In this document: one piece after another, positions 6,916 through 15,151 of the stretch
How the letters are laid out: each line of letters begins with the position of its first letter
How positions within the stretch are numbered: the stretch's first letter is position 1
Assembly: GCA_043743145.1 (NCBI GenBank)
Contig: JAYTXC010000192.1
Location: 1-29,030 of the forward strand
DNA from: JANYGA01 sp043743145
GTDB taxonomy: Bacteria; Vulcanimicrobiota; Vulcanimicrobiia; Vulcanimicrobiales; Vulcanimicrobiaceae
Reading direction: 5' to 3'
Length of the DNA: 29,030 nucleotides
The notes under the pieces: generated by a model
Told to the model about the DNA's origin: nothing
The model's database searches: none
The model's input: only the letters and a program-made list of their open reading frames with translations
Translations under genes and position numbers: made by a program

Positions 6916-8309
6916 AGCGCGCACCGCGAGCGAGCGCGGCGCGCCGCACTCCCACCGCTCCGCGTCACGAATCGCGCCCCATTCCCGTCGACCCCAAGCT
7001 CGCCGCGCGCGAAGTCGCATTTGCGGTCGTTTGCGATGTTTTCGGTGAAGAGAAGCGTGGGGCGCAAGCCGCTTTCGACGTCCGCGCGCGACGCGCCGAA
7101 CTCGACGGTCGCGATCGTGGATTCGCAGCCGAAATCGCGTACGGCTCCATCAAATCGCGACGCCTCATCGATTACTATCTCGCGCCCTATCTCAACGAAC
7201 GCGAACGGCCCGTCACGATCGCCATCGGCGAAGTGTTACGCATCGGCGTGTATCAACTGCGCTTCATGTCGGGTGTCGACGACCATGCCGCGGTCTCCGA
7301 AACAGTCAACCTCGCGTGGAAGCACGGCCACAAGGGTACGGCCGGGCTCGTCAACGCCGTGTTGCGTCGCATGATTGCCGACGGTATCCCCGAGCTCGCG
7401 GTCGAAACATTCAAGAACCAAAACGATTACTTCGGGACCAAATATTCGATGCCGTCGTGGATCGCGGGCCAGTACGTCGCGAGTTATCCCGCCGTCGCGG
7501 AATCGGCGATGGCGGGCGTCAATCTCGCTCCGCAGCACGCGATCCGCGTCAACGGTCTGCGCAGCGATGTTGCGACGGTGCTCGAAGAACTCGTCGGCCG
7601 CGGTATCGATGTCGTGCAATCGCCGTACGTACCGGAGTCGTTGATCGTCGATGTCGGTGCGCTCGGCGACGATCCGCAGGGTCGGTGGAGCGTCCAGGGT
7701 GAGGCCGCCGCGATGGTCGTCGACCTGCTCGATCCCAAGCCCGGTGAAACGATTCTCGAAATGTGCAGCGGTCGTGGGAACAAGACCGTGCAGATCGCCG
7801 CGCGTCTCGGTGGAACGGGCAACCTCGTTTGCGTCGAGATCGACGATCGCAAGATTCGCGTCTTACGCGAGACCCTCGAACGCTGCGACGTGACCGACGT
7901 CGGCATCGTCGCGGGCGACGCGCGCACCGCGGCGACCGAGGTCTCCGCGGATGCGGTGTTGCTCGACGCGCCGTGTTCGGGCACCGGGATCATCGGCCGT
8001 CATCCCGAGGCACGCTGGCGAAAAGCGCCTGACGACGGCGCGCGCCTCGCAATCGTGCAAGCGGAGCTGATCCGTGCAGCGGCAGCGCGCACGCGAGCCG
8101 GTGGGCGGCTAACGTACAGCGTCTGCTCGAGCGACGTGCGCGAAGGGCGCGCGGTCGTCGACGCGTTTCTTTCCGAAAATCCCGACTTCACGCGCGCGGT
8201 GCTACCCGAGCGCTACGCTTCGTTCGCGCGCGACGGCGACGTCGTCGTTCCGGCCGGTGTCGAAGGGCGAGATGGATTCTTCATCGCAACGCTCGTGCGC
8301 GCCGCGTAA
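6912..8309 (+). CDS. rsmB: 16S rRNA (cytosine-967-C5)-methyltransferase RsmB/Sun
   Basis: A SAM-dependent methyltransferase acting on 16S rRNA. The N-terminal part (about 30-155) is a NusB-like RNA-binding domain with typical Y-G-S-I-K-S-R-R-L-I-D-Y-Y and VNAVLRR elements. The C-terminal domain has the SAM motif CSGRGNKT (285-292, usually APGGKT-like) and motif IV DAPCSGTG (352-359, Cys355). It also has YSVCS (402-406, Cys405, the catalytic cysteine of RsmB/RsmF-type enzymes; most members have YSTCS). I chose GTG 6912, which overlaps the fmt stop by four bases, giving 465 residues, close to the family norm. The Arg/Pro-rich first 25 residues are probably disordered. It belongs to the def-fmt-rsmB translation operon. 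Confidence 0.93.
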   Translation: MKRAPRASAARRTPTAPRHESRPIPVDPKLAAREVAFAVVCDVFGEEKRGAQAAFDVRARRAELDGRDRGFAAEIAYGSIKSRRLIDYYLAPYLNERERPVTIAIGEVLRIGVYQLRFMSGVDDHAAVSETVNLAWKHGHKGTAGLVNAVLRRMIADGIPELAVETFKNQNDYFGTKYSMPSWIAGQYVASYPAVAESAMAGVNLAPQHAIRVNGLRSDVATVLEELVGRGIDVVQSPYVPESLIVDVGALGDDPQGRWSVQGEAAAMVVDLLDPKPGETILEMCSGRGNKTVQIAARLGGTGNLVCVEIDDRKIRVLRETLERCDVTDVGIVAGDARTAATEVSADAVLLDAPCSGTGIIGRHPEARWRKAPDDGARLAIVQAELIRAAAARTRAGGRLTYSVCSSDVREGRAVVDAFLSENPDFTRAVLPERYASFARDGDVVVPAGVEGRDGFFIATLVRAA

Positions 8310-8318
8310 GCTCATGCC

Positions 8319-8975
8319 GTGAGCGGCACGCTTTTCGCGATGCTCGAACGACTCGAAACCGTCTGCGCGACGGCGGTCGAGCGCGCGTTTGCGGTCGCGT
8401 TCCCGACGCCGATCGAGCCCGTTCAAATCGCACGCAAGCTCGTCGCTGCTTTCGAATCGGGCGCCGCGACGAGTGGACGCGCGGGCCGGCGCTTTCACGT
8501 GCGGCTCAGCGCGGCCGATCACGCGCGATTCGCCGCGCAACTGCCGTATCTTCAAACGCAGTGGGCTGCGATGCTCGCACGCATCTCCGAGCGCTCCGGG
8601 CAACCGCAACGATCGCCCGACGTCGTCGCCGAACGAGACCCTTCGGTTGCGAGTGGGACCGTCACGATCGTGACCGAGGAGCTCGCCGAACCGGCGCGGC
8701 TCGCGCTGCGTGTGCGGCGCGGTATCCCGCTCGGTGCCGAACTCGCGCTCGATCGCGCGCTCACGATCGGTCGCGATACCGCGTGCGACTTGGTGCTCGC
8801 CGATCCTCGCGTCTCGCGGCGCCATCTCGCCATCGACGACGCATCACATTTTGCGGATCTCGGGAGCGCGAATGGCACGATCCACAACGGCGCGGCCGTC
8901 GCCGAAGGCCGGCTCGGTCTCGGGGATCGCTTGATGCTCGGGGATAGCGAACTCGTCGTCGTGGGGGTTCCGTGA
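8319..8975 (+). CDS. FhaA-like protein (DUF3662-type N-terminus plus FHA domain)
   Basis: A 218-residue cytoplasmic phosphothreonine-binding protein. The N-terminal ~90 residues match the FhaA-type DUF3662 domain (pattern E-R-L-E … V-E-R-A-F … P-I-E-P-V-Q-I-A-R-K-L). A linker precedes an FHA domain (about 140-215) with the canonical GR (151-152), SRRH (166-169) and NGT (185-187) residues, which contact phosphothreonine. In Mycobacterium, FhaA binds phosphorylated wall-synthesis proteins and sits in the fhaA-fhaB-pstP-rodA-pbpA-pknA-pknB cluster. The same first four genes follow one another here. The GTG start lies 9 bases after rsmB and the stop overlaps the next start. I infer a role in kinase-regulated wall growth. 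Confidence 0.85.
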   Translation: MSGTLFAMLERLETVCATAVERAFAVAFPTPIEPVQIARKLVAAFESGAATSGRAGRRFHVRLSAADHARFAAQLPYLQTQWAAMLARISERSGQPQRSPDVVAERDPSVASGTVTIVTEELAEPARLALRVRRGIPLGAELALDRALTIGRDTACDLVLADPRVSRRHLAIDDASHFADLGSANGTIHNGAAVAEGRLGLGDRLMLGDSELVVVGVP

Positions 8976-9391
8976 GCGGCGTCGGACACGCGCGGATCGC
9001 GAGCCTCGAACTCGTCGCCGCACTCGCGTTGCTGCTTTTGGTCGCGTTGCCACGCAAGCCGCGCGTCCGCGACGACGGCATGGCCGCGATGCAGGCGGTT
9101 ATCTTATCCGTGGAGGACTATGGCGGGACGCGCACGGTCCGTCACGCCGCTCCAATTACGATCGGTCGGACGTCGTCCGCAACACTCGTTGTCCATGACG
9201 CGCAAGTGAGCCGGTTGCACGCACGAATCGATCTCTCCGACGGTATCTTCTGCGTCCGCGATCTCGATAGTCGCAACGGGACGCTCGTGAACGCGCGCCC
9301 GATCGACGCGCCCGTCGCGTTGCATGTCGGCGATGAAATCGACGTCGGGACGACGCGCATCGTTTTCCGAGGAGTCGGCGCGTGGACGTAG
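8972..9391 (+). CDS. FhaB-like membrane-anchored FHA-domain protein
   Basis: A 139-residue protein with one N-terminal hydrophobic segment (about residues 10-26, Leu/Ala-rich, then positively charged K-P-R-V-R), which places the rest in the cytoplasm. An FHA domain covers about 55-135, with IGR near 57-59, VSRLHARI and SRNGTLVN; the SxxH and NG residues that bind phosphothreonine are kept. This matches mycobacterial FhaB/FipA in size, single anchor and position between FhaA and the PP2C phosphatase. GTG at 8972 overlaps the previous stop by four bases (GTGA), and its own stop lies inside the next gene, so the set is translationally coupled. Confidence 0.85.
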   Translation: MSGVGHARIASLELVAALALLLLVALPRKPRVRDDGMAAMQAVILSVEDYGGTRTVRHAAPITIGRTSSATLVVHDAQVSRLHARIDLSDGIFCVRDLDSRNGTLVNARPIDAPVALHVGDEIDVGTTRIVFRGVGAWT

Positions 9392-10287
9392 CCGTCGGAA
9401 CCGAATTCGGCTTGATGATCGGCGTGACGAGCGACGCACACATCGTCGAGAATATCGCGCCGGGCGTCGCGCTCTTCGCCGTCGCCGATGGCTTCGGCGA
9501 GGTCGGGCGCGGAAACGCGACCGGAGCGCTGGCGCTTGCGACGGTGCGCGATTATCTCCGTCGTCGCCATCGCGTGGGATCGTTCGGCCGCAATGTCTCG
9601 CCGACGGCGCTGCGCGCGATCTTGCTCGCGGCACTCGATCACGCCAATGCCCGTCTCTTCACCCAGAGCGGCAGCACGGACGACTTCGTCGGGAGCGGAA
9701 CGTCGCTTACGACGGTCATGATCGTCGGCGGTCACGCCTTCGTCGGTCATGTCGGCGATGCGCGCGCGTATATGCTGCGTGTCGGGCGACTCGAAGCACT
9801 CACCTCCGATGACGCGATGTTCGCCGATACGGCCGTCTCGAGTGCGAAATCGGCGATGCCCGCGCGACCGCGTTCGCGCGGCCTCCTGTGGCGGAGCCTA
9901 GGAACGCAAGCGAAACTCGAAGCCTCGATCTCACACGTCGAACTCTTGCCGGGCGATCAACTCGTGCTCTGTACCGACGGCGTGCATCGCTGTATTTCTA
10001 GCGATGAAATAGCGGACGTTCTCGCGGAAGAAGATCGGGCGGCCGACGTCGTGGCGCGCGTGCTTGCCACGGTCAAAGCGCGCGGTAATCTCGATAGCGG
10101 AACGTTCGTCATCGGGCGCGACTTGCTCGCCCCGAGCGCCGGTAGCCATGCGTCATTCGCTCTGCCACGCGCGCTTCGGGCGGCGCTCGCCGTCGTCGCG
10201 ATCCTCGCATTACTGATGGGCGGTGCGTACGTCGTCCGCTCGGGATATCCCGATCATCCAACTTCGGCAACGACTCCCACTCGTTAG
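9382..10287 (+). CDS. PstP-like PP2C phosphatase with C-terminal membrane anchor, variant motifs
   Basis: A 301-residue PPM/PP2C-type protein phosphatase expected to reverse Ser/Thr phosphorylation. Core motifs are ADGFGE (35-40, metal-binding Asp36), GHVGDARAY (122-130), LCTDG (196-200, Asp199) and LDSGT (237-241, replacing the usual DNIT/DNCT but keeping the Asp). A transmembrane helix (about 264-286) near the C-terminus resembles mycobacterial PstP, but the external tail is only about 15 residues. The usual N-terminal RxxNxD motif is absent, and the second Gly of DGxGG is Glu40. Activity may therefore be altered, though three metal-site aspartates remain. The GTG start overlaps the FhaB-like stop by 10 bases. 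No partner Ser/Thr kinase is visible in the window. Confidence 0.88.
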   Translation: MDVAVGTEFGLMIGVTSDAHIVENIAPGVALFAVADGFGEVGRGNATGALALATVRDYLRRRHRVGSFGRNVSPTALRAILLAALDHANARLFTQSGSTDDFVGSGTSLTTVMIVGGHAFVGHVGDARAYMLRVGRLEALTSDDAMFADTAVSSAKSAMPARPRSRGLLWRSLGTQAKLEASISHVELLPGDQLVLCTDGVHRCISSDEIADVLAEEDRAADVVARVLATVKARGNLDSGTFVIGRDLLAPSAGSHASFALPRALRAALAVVAILALLMGGAYVVRSGYPDHPTSATTPTR

Positions 10288-11524
10288 CGCGCGCCTTCTC
10301 CCGATGACGATCGCACTCGCGGTCGGCGGCTTCGCGCTCACCCTCGCGCCGGCTGGTGCGGTCGGTCCGCCGTGGATGCTCGCGCTCCTCTGTATCGCAT
10401 CGTACGCGTGGATTTTGCGCGCGCCAACGAACGCGCGACGCGACGACGTGTTGCCCGCACTGGCCGTGCTCGTGAGTGCGCTCGGGCTCGCGACCGTCGC
10501 GCGTCTCTCGAGCGATCTCGCGCACCGTCAAGAGATCTGGTTGCTCATTTCGCTCGTGCTCGCGACGGCGCTGGGACCGACCTTCGATGCATTTCGCCGG
10601 TTCGCGGCCTTCAAGTATGTCTGGGTACTCGGCTCGATCGTGCTCTTCGGCTGCGTCGCCATCTTCGGTCAGGAGGTCAACGGCGCGAAACTCTGGATTC
10701 GCGTGGGTCCCGTCCAATACGAACCGGTCGAATTGATCAAGCTCTTTATCGTTTTTTTTATGGCCGGCTATCTTGCGGAAACGGCCGACGTACTCGCCGC
10801 CGCGCGTGCGTGGTCGATTCGTTCGAATCTCAAGTATCTCGGGCCGCTCTTTATTGGCTGGGCGACCGCGATGGGCATTCTCGTTTTCGAACGCGACATC
10901 GGGATGGCGTCGTTGCTCTTAGCGACCTTCGCCGCGATGCTGTACGTCGCGACGCGCCGCGTCGATCTCATCGTTGGCGGCGGCGTCGCCTTCGCACTCG
11001 CGATGTGGGGAGCGGTCCGCCACTATCCCTATGTGATCGCGCGATACGATGCATGGCGCGATCCGTTCGCCGATCCGCTGGGGCACGGGTATCAGGCGCT
11101 GCAAGGGCTCTTCTCGCTCGCCGCCGGCGGTTTGTTCGGCACGGGCTACGGTCTCGGGCATCCGGGATTTATCCCCGAAGCGAGTACCGATTATATTTAC
11201 GCTGCGTGGAGCGAAGAGTTCGGCGTCTTCGGCGGCGCGATCCTCATCGGTGCGTTTTTGCTCGTGCTCGTGCGCGCGCTGGGCGTCGCGCGCGCGCAGC
11301 CCGATCTCTATGCGAAACTCCTGGCAACGGGTCTCGCGACCACGATCGGGTTTCAGGTCTTCATCATCATCGGCGGCGTAATCGGGCTCTTTCCGCTTAC
11401 GGGAATTACGCTACCGTTCTTTTCTTACGGGGGAAGCTCGCTCGTGGCGAATTTTCTGCTCATCGCGCTCGTATGGGCGATCGGGAGCGAACGCGTGGCG
11501 CCGATTCAGATCGCAAAGATGTAG
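10223..11524 (+). CDS. rodA: RodA/FtsW-type SEDS peptidoglycan glycosyltransferase
   Basis: A polytopic membrane glycosyltransferase that polymerises lipid II for side-wall elongation, normally with a class B PBP. About ten hydrophobic helices are visible. Family marks include NGAKLWIR (153-160), the FERDIG segment (222-227), the extracellular DPFADP…GYQ region (280-290; it holds the Asp essential in characterised RodA proteins), and FFSYGGSS near the C-terminus. The sequence and gene order resemble actinobacterial RodA. The GTG at 10223 would overlap the phosphatase by 65 bases; an ATG at 10304, 16 bases after the phosphatase stop, is the alternative and would lose the charged cytoplasmic N-terminus. 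Neither has a strong ribosome site. A PBP gene usually follows, but here the next gene is on the opposite strand and overlaps the 3' end by 19 bases. Confidence 0.92.
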   Translation: MRTSSARDIPIIQLRQRLPLVSARLLPMTIALAVGGFALTLAPAGAVGPPWMLALLCIASYAWILRAPTNARRDDVLPALAVLVSALGLATVARLSSDLAHRQEIWLLISLVLATALGPTFDAFRRFAAFKYVWVLGSIVLFGCVAIFGQEVNGAKLWIRVGPVQYEPVELIKLFIVFFMAGYLAETADVLAAARAWSIRSNLKYLGPLFIGWATAMGILVFERDIGMASLLLATFAAMLYVATRRVDLIVGGGVAFALAMWGAVRHYPYVIARYDAWRDPFADPLGHGYQALQGLFSLAAGGLFGTGYGLGHPGFIPEASTDYIYAAWSEEFGVFGGAILIGAFLLVLVRALGVARAQPDLYAKLLATGLATTIGFQVFIIIGGVIGLFPLTGITLPFFSYGGSSLVANFLLIALVWAIGSERVAPIQIAKM

Positions 11525-12249
11525 AATTCGTCGCGCTGTACCGAGCGTGTGAGCGACTCGAGCGTGGTACCCTCGGCGCTCAAGATTGCCGAGCGTCGCG
11601 CGTACATGGCGCACGCAACGGCAAGTGCCGAGGTCGCCGACGCACGCGGTGCCGCGAGGAGGAGCCGCGCCGCCGCACGGGCCGTTGGAGCGTCGATGTT
11701 CATCACGGTCCCAACCGCTTGCGCCACGCGTTGATGTGCGGCATCGACGAGCGCCGTTGCCGGCACGACGATGCGTGCGAGCGCTCCAACGGCATGCGCG
11801 AGTTGCGCGCGCGCGCGAACGTTCCCGCGTGCGAGCGCGGCGAGCGCGGTTGCATCGAGGACGAGCAGATCCACAAGCGGCGTATTCGCCGTGGCCAGAT
11901 CTTCGGGCGGCAGTGGGCCGTAGGCGGCAACGAGTGCACCGAGATAGCGCGCGGCTTTCGCCGTCGATTCATCGCGTTGTGCGCTCTGCGGCACGGGTTC
12001 GAGCCGCGGCGCTCCAGCGACGACCGGGGTTTCGGACGCGTCGTCGAGCGGCGATCGAGTCGGGCGCACACCGGGCGCCGGATTGGGACCGACGATCCGA
12101 TCGACATTCGTTCGAAACGTGGGGAGACGCTGCGCGTCGATCCGACGCGGTCCCCGGCCGCTGACGCGAGCGACGACGTCGGCGACCGCGCGCAGCGCTT
12201 CGCGCTCGCGATCGAACGAAATCTCAACGCGCCGTGGTGGGGTGGGCAT
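11506..12249 (-). CDS. PIN-like domain protein, probably degenerate
   Basis: A 247-residue protein with a disordered, Pro/Arg-rich N-terminal half (1-95) and a C-terminal domain (about 125-240) that reads like a PIN nuclease fold: LLVLDATALAAL, then VVPATALVDAA, DAPTARAAARLL, SALAVACAMYARRSAIL and a final SAEGTTLESL. PIN nucleases use four acidic residues. Here the first Asp (D132) is present, but the third position is Ser207 and the second and fourth are not in their usual context (D169, E226). It may therefore bind RNA without cutting it, or only resemble PIN. ATG 12249 is chosen because upstream in-frame sequence (TTG 12315, ATG 12300) is arginine-rich noise, but those starts are possible. 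No antitoxin-like partner is adjacent. Its 3' end overlaps rodA tail to tail by 19 bases. Confidence 0.55.
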   Translation of the reverse strand: MPTPPRRVEISFDREREALRAVADVVARVSGRGPRRIDAQRLPTFRTNVDRIVGPNPAPGVRPTRSPLDDASETPVVAGAPRLEPVPQSAQRDESTAKAARYLGALVAAYGPLPPEDLATANTPLVDLLVLDATALAALARGNVRARAQLAHAVGALARIVVPATALVDAAHQRVAQAVGTVMNIDAPTARAAARLLLAAPRASATSALAVACAMYARRSAILSAEGTTLESLTRSVQRDEFYIFAI

Positions 12250-12336
12250 CCTCGAGGTGATTCGGCCTCGCGGAGTGGCTCGCCCGTGCCCAAACGTCAT
12301 GCTGGTGAGCGGCAAATGGCCTAGCCCGCACGAGCG

Positions 12337-12912
12337 TTACGAATCGACAAAATCGCGCGCGAAGATCTCGTCGATGTATGCCGCAATTGGCGGATCGATG
12401 CACTGCAAGCGCTCTCGAGTGGCGCTCGGCCACGGTGAGTGAGGATCGTTGACGCCGACGAACGCGCGAATGCACTCGGCAAAATATTCATCGAGACCCG
12501 TCGCTGCGTAGGGCGTGATGAACTCGCGTGCGTTGGCAAACGCGCCGCGAATCGTCCGATCGTAGCCGCTGCGATAGACGCCGCCGCCTAGGGCGCAATC
12601 GAGCGCGTGACCGAATTCGTGCGCGACGGTCATGGGTGATACCGAGCGCAGATAGATCGTTCGCTCTTCCACGACGAAGAGGCCGGCAGGCGGGACGGGC
12701 CACGCATCGACGTCGACGCCGAGACGTCGCAGCGATGCCGAGGCATCGCGATAGCGTTGCGTCCCGCCGAGCGGCACCACGCGAATTCCGCGGCTTGCCG
12801 CGAATGTGAGTGCCGGTTCGCCGAAACGCGCGAGCGATGTTGCAATCGATGCCGCAATCGTGCGCGAACCGCCGACGACGAGCGGCGAACGGGAAGGGGA
12901 GTTGCTGCGCAT
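12337..12912 (-). CDS. Predicted zinc metallopeptidase with HEFGH motif (anthrax lethal-factor-like fold)
   Basis: A 191-residue protein with a zinc-protease signature: VAHEFGHALD (H98, E99, H102), followed about 40 residues later by DEYFAE (141-146), which would supply the third ligand. The intervening PYAATG and the overall spacing fit the ATLF/lethal-factor C-terminal-like peptidase family better than gluzincins of other types; this assignment is from pattern memory. No signal peptide or membrane helix is evident, so its location is unknown. ATG 12912 is the first start before the sequence becomes arginine-rich. The PIN-like gene follows 87 bases downstream on the same strand. The substrate is unknown. 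Confidence 0.7.
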   Translation of the reverse strand: MRSNSPSRSPLVVGGSRTIAASIATSLARFGEPALTFAASRGIRVVPLGGTQRYRDASASLRRLGVDVDAWPVPPAGLFVVEERTIYLRSVSPMTVAHEFGHALDCALGGGVYRSGYDRTIRGAFANAREFITPYAATGLDEYFAECIRAFVGVNDPHSPWPSATRERLQCIDPPIAAYIDEIFARDFVDS

Positions 12913-12936
12913 ATCGAGCGAGTATGGGCGCCTGAG

Positions 12937-13002
12937 ATGATCGCACGATGTCCCGCATGTGACGCATCTGTGCCCGAGGGAGCTTTCGTGATGTTCCGGT
13001 AA
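12937..13002 (+). CDS. 21-residue half zinc-ribbon peptide or fossil
   Basis: A tiny frame encodes M-I-A-R-C-P-A-C-D-A-S-V-P-E-G-A-F and ends after five more residues. This is the beginning of a typical zinc-ribbon (CPxCGxxVPEGAxFC), but the second Cys pair is missing and a TAA follows. It lies in the divergent region between the HEFGH peptidase and the small protein at 13042. No ribosome site is clear. It could be a leftover of a longer zinc-ribbon protein or simple coincidence. Confidence 0.2.
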   Translation: MIARCPACDASVPEGAFVMFR

Positions 13003-13041
13003 GAGGTGCGCATCGCGCGTTTCGAACCGATAGGGAGCACC

Positions 13042-13215
13042 ATGCAACACTATATCGACGCCCTGTGGCAGGGAATGCTTGCGGGTGCGGCCGCCCGCGA
13101 TCGCACGGCGGCTCCCGGTCCGCAAGCGCACGGCTACACGTCCAGCGTCTCGCAAGCCCTGTATTGGCTCGCATTCGAAGTTGCCAATGTCGTCGTCCAC
13201 GGTGCGCGCGCCTAA
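13042..13215 (+). CDS. Small hypothetical protein (57 residues)
   Basis: The ATG is preceded by a good ribosome site (AGGGAG, about 5 bases upstream), the strongest argument that this is a real gene. The product has two amphipathic segments, YIDALWQGMLAGAAARD and VSQALYWLAFEVANVVVHGA, joined by a Pro/Gly linker, and no signal peptide. The second segment is hydrophobic enough to touch a membrane. I recognise no family. The next gene, a TonB-dependent receptor, probably starts inside its last 29 bases, which suggests translational coupling and perhaps a shared role at the envelope. Confidence 0.5.
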   Translation: MQHYIDALWQGMLAGAAARDRTAAPGPQAHGYTSSVSQALYWLAFEVANVVVHGARA

Positions 13216-15151
13216 CGCACGGGCGTTGATGTTCGGGTGTGGCATCGCACTCGCGATCGGCGCTCCGGTTCGCGCTTCCGAAGCGATCGGTCCGGGCGCC
13301 ATCGGCGCCGTCATTCGCGACGTCGATAATCGTGCGCTCGTCGGCGCGCGCGTCGTCGTCGATGGCCCCGTCGCACGCGAAGCAATCACGCTCGGCTCGG
13401 GCGTCGCAACGCTCGATGCGCTCCCGCTCGGCACCTACGCGATGCACGTTTCGCGCGCGGGCTTCGAGCCATACGCGACGCGCCTTACACTCGGTGGGAC
13501 GCGCGCGGGAATCGTCGTGCTCAACGTCCGGTTGTCGCCCACATCGTTTACGAATCTTCGCGACGCGGCGAGTGCGGTCGATGTCGTTGTCGTCACCGAG
13601 CCCTCTGCTGGTATGGTCGCGCATGCAATCGAGGAAAGCGTCGCTGCGAACGTCGTTGCCGTCGCGGCTGCGCCCGGAGGCGCGCCGGCCGTCGCGGGTT
13701 CTACGGCGCACGAGACACGTGTCGAACTCGATGGTCTCCCGATCGCCGGTGGGGCGGCATCGTTTGCAGGCCTTCGCGCGTTGGATGGCCTCGTGCTCGA
13801 AAGCGTCGAGATCGTGCGCGGTCCGATCCTCACGACGTCGTCGTTTCGCGATACGATCGGCGGCATCGTCAATTTGCGCACACCTGCCGTAGCGGCCGCG
13901 TCGAATATTCGTGGCACGTTCGGATACGATTCGTCGATCGGTGCGTTCACCGTCGCGCGCACGAATCAGACGTTTGGGAAATTTGCCGTTCTCGCCGATC
14001 TCGCCAGCGGCGCGGCGCGGCGCTCCCAAACGTTCAAACTTCGTTACGCGCCGGCACCGTCGATAACGCTTGCGCTCGCGCGGTACGATACGCGGGCGAC
14101 GCTCGCACGCGGCACCTCGACGGTCCGAACGCACGCGCCGATCGTCGCCGTCGATCTCCACGCGGGGTTCGGTTCGACGTCGCTCGATCTCCGTTCGTAT
14201 GCGAGCGCGTCGCACGTTGCCGAGGACCGATCGATCGCCGATGTGCCGTTGCACGCAACCGCCGTGGAAGACGACTCGCGCATCCGCGGAACGCAAGCGA
14301 CGTATGCGTTGCTGTTCCGTGAAAATCGCCTCGCGTTCGGCTACGATCGTCGCGACGAGCGCGATCTCTTTGCAACGACGTCCGAACGGAACCGCAGTTT
14401 TACGACGCTGACCGCACGCGCCGACGTTCGCATTTCGCCAAACGCTCGTCTCGTTATCGGAGATGCATATGCGCGAGGCACGGGACTGCGGGCGCGCGAC
14501 GATCCGTTCGTCGCCTACGCCGTCCGCTCCGACGCGCGCACGACGCTTCGATTCTCGGCGGGGAGCGCCTACGCGACATCGGATGCGCGGGCGCCGCTTG
14601 CCGTTCCAGAGACGTCATTCGGCTATCGGTTGAGCGTCGATGAAGCCGCGACCAACGGTGCGCGTCTTTCTGCATCGGTCGACAAACGCGCGATTTTTTC
14701 GCGCTTCGGCGAGGCGACGCAGGCGCGTGAGCTCGGCGTCGAAATTGGCTATGAGCGCCCAGCCGCTCCCGGGCACCTCGATGGTGCCGCGAAAATACGA
14801 TTCGAACGAGTCCGGCGTTTTGGGCGTCGCGCGACGACCGATTTCGGCCTCCCGCTTCTCGATGATGGAACGCCGTCGTTGAAAAGTCGCTTTGCGCTCG
14901 GATATTCGCGCGACGACGCGAGCGCACGTTTTGGCTTGACGGTTCTCGGTACCGGCAATGCGCTCGCCCGCCATGCAATCGTTCTCGGAGACCTGCGGCT
15001 TCATTTCAAGCTCGTACACGTTCTCGATGCGCGCATGGGCATCGAGAACGTCTTTGGAGCCGTCGTCAACGATCGGCGACTCGCGCCGTATTTCGCACCG
15101 CGCGCGTACACGTTGACGGTCGGGTTGACATCCGAGAGCGAGCGTCGTTAG
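13187..15151 (+). CDS. TonB-dependent receptor with N-terminal carboxypeptidase-regulatory-like domain
   Basis: An outer-membrane gated beta-barrel of 654 residues. The signal peptide (about 1-30) ends near V-R-A-S. A CarboxypepD-regulatory-like/FN3 fold (about 35-115; GAVIRDVDNRALVGARV, then PLGTYAMHVSRAGF) precedes a plug domain containing RVELDGLPI and VEIVRGP … IGGIVNLRTP, the classic plug pattern. The remainder is barrel strands ending in YTLTVGLTSESERR. ATG 13187 is preferred because it gives the signal peptide a charged n-region; ATG 13229 would remove it. The barrel is shorter than the usual 700-1000-residue receptor. The ligand is unknown. The 3' end overlaps the convergent dehydrogenase-like gene by 4 bases. 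Confidence 0.85.
   Translation: MSSSTVRAPNARALMFGCGIALAIGAPVRASEAIGPGAIGAVIRDVDNRALVGARVVVDGPVAREAITLGSGVATLDALPLGTYAMHVSRAGFEPYATRLTLGGTRAGIVVLNVRLSPTSFTNLRDAASAVDVVVVTEPSAGMVAHAIEESVAANVVAVAAAPGGAPAVAGSTAHETRVELDGLPIAGGAASFAGLRALDGLVLESVEIVRGPILTTSSFRDTIGGIVNLRTPAVAAASNIRGTFGYDSSIGAFTVARTNQTFGKFAVLADLASGAARRSQTFKLRYAPAPSITLALARYDTRATLARGTSTVRTHAPIVAVDLHAGFGSTSLDLRSYASASHVAEDRSIADVPLHATAVEDDSRIRGTQATYALLFRENRLAFGYDRRDERDLFATTSERNRSFTTLTARADVRISPNARLVIGDAYARGTGLRARDDPFVAYAVRSDARTTLRFSAGSAYATSDARAPLAVPETSFGYRLSVDEAATNGARLSASVDKRAIFSRFGEATQARELGVEIGYERPAAPGHLDGAAKIRFERVRRFGRRATTDFGLPLLDDGTPSLKSRFALGYSRDDASARFGLTVLGTGNALARHAIVLGDLRLHFKLVHVLDARMGIENVFGAVVNDRRLAPYFAPRAYTLTVGLTSESERR

Noticed and set aside
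10372..12324. 650-codon + frame across rodA and the PIN-like gene
   Set aside because: Extremely Arg-rich and overlaps well-supported genes on both strands; a typical shadow in GC-rich DNA.
12488..14296. 602-codon - frame opposite the TonB-dependent receptor
   Set aside because: Arg/Asp-rich antisense of a receptor with clear plug motifs; no domain recognisable.
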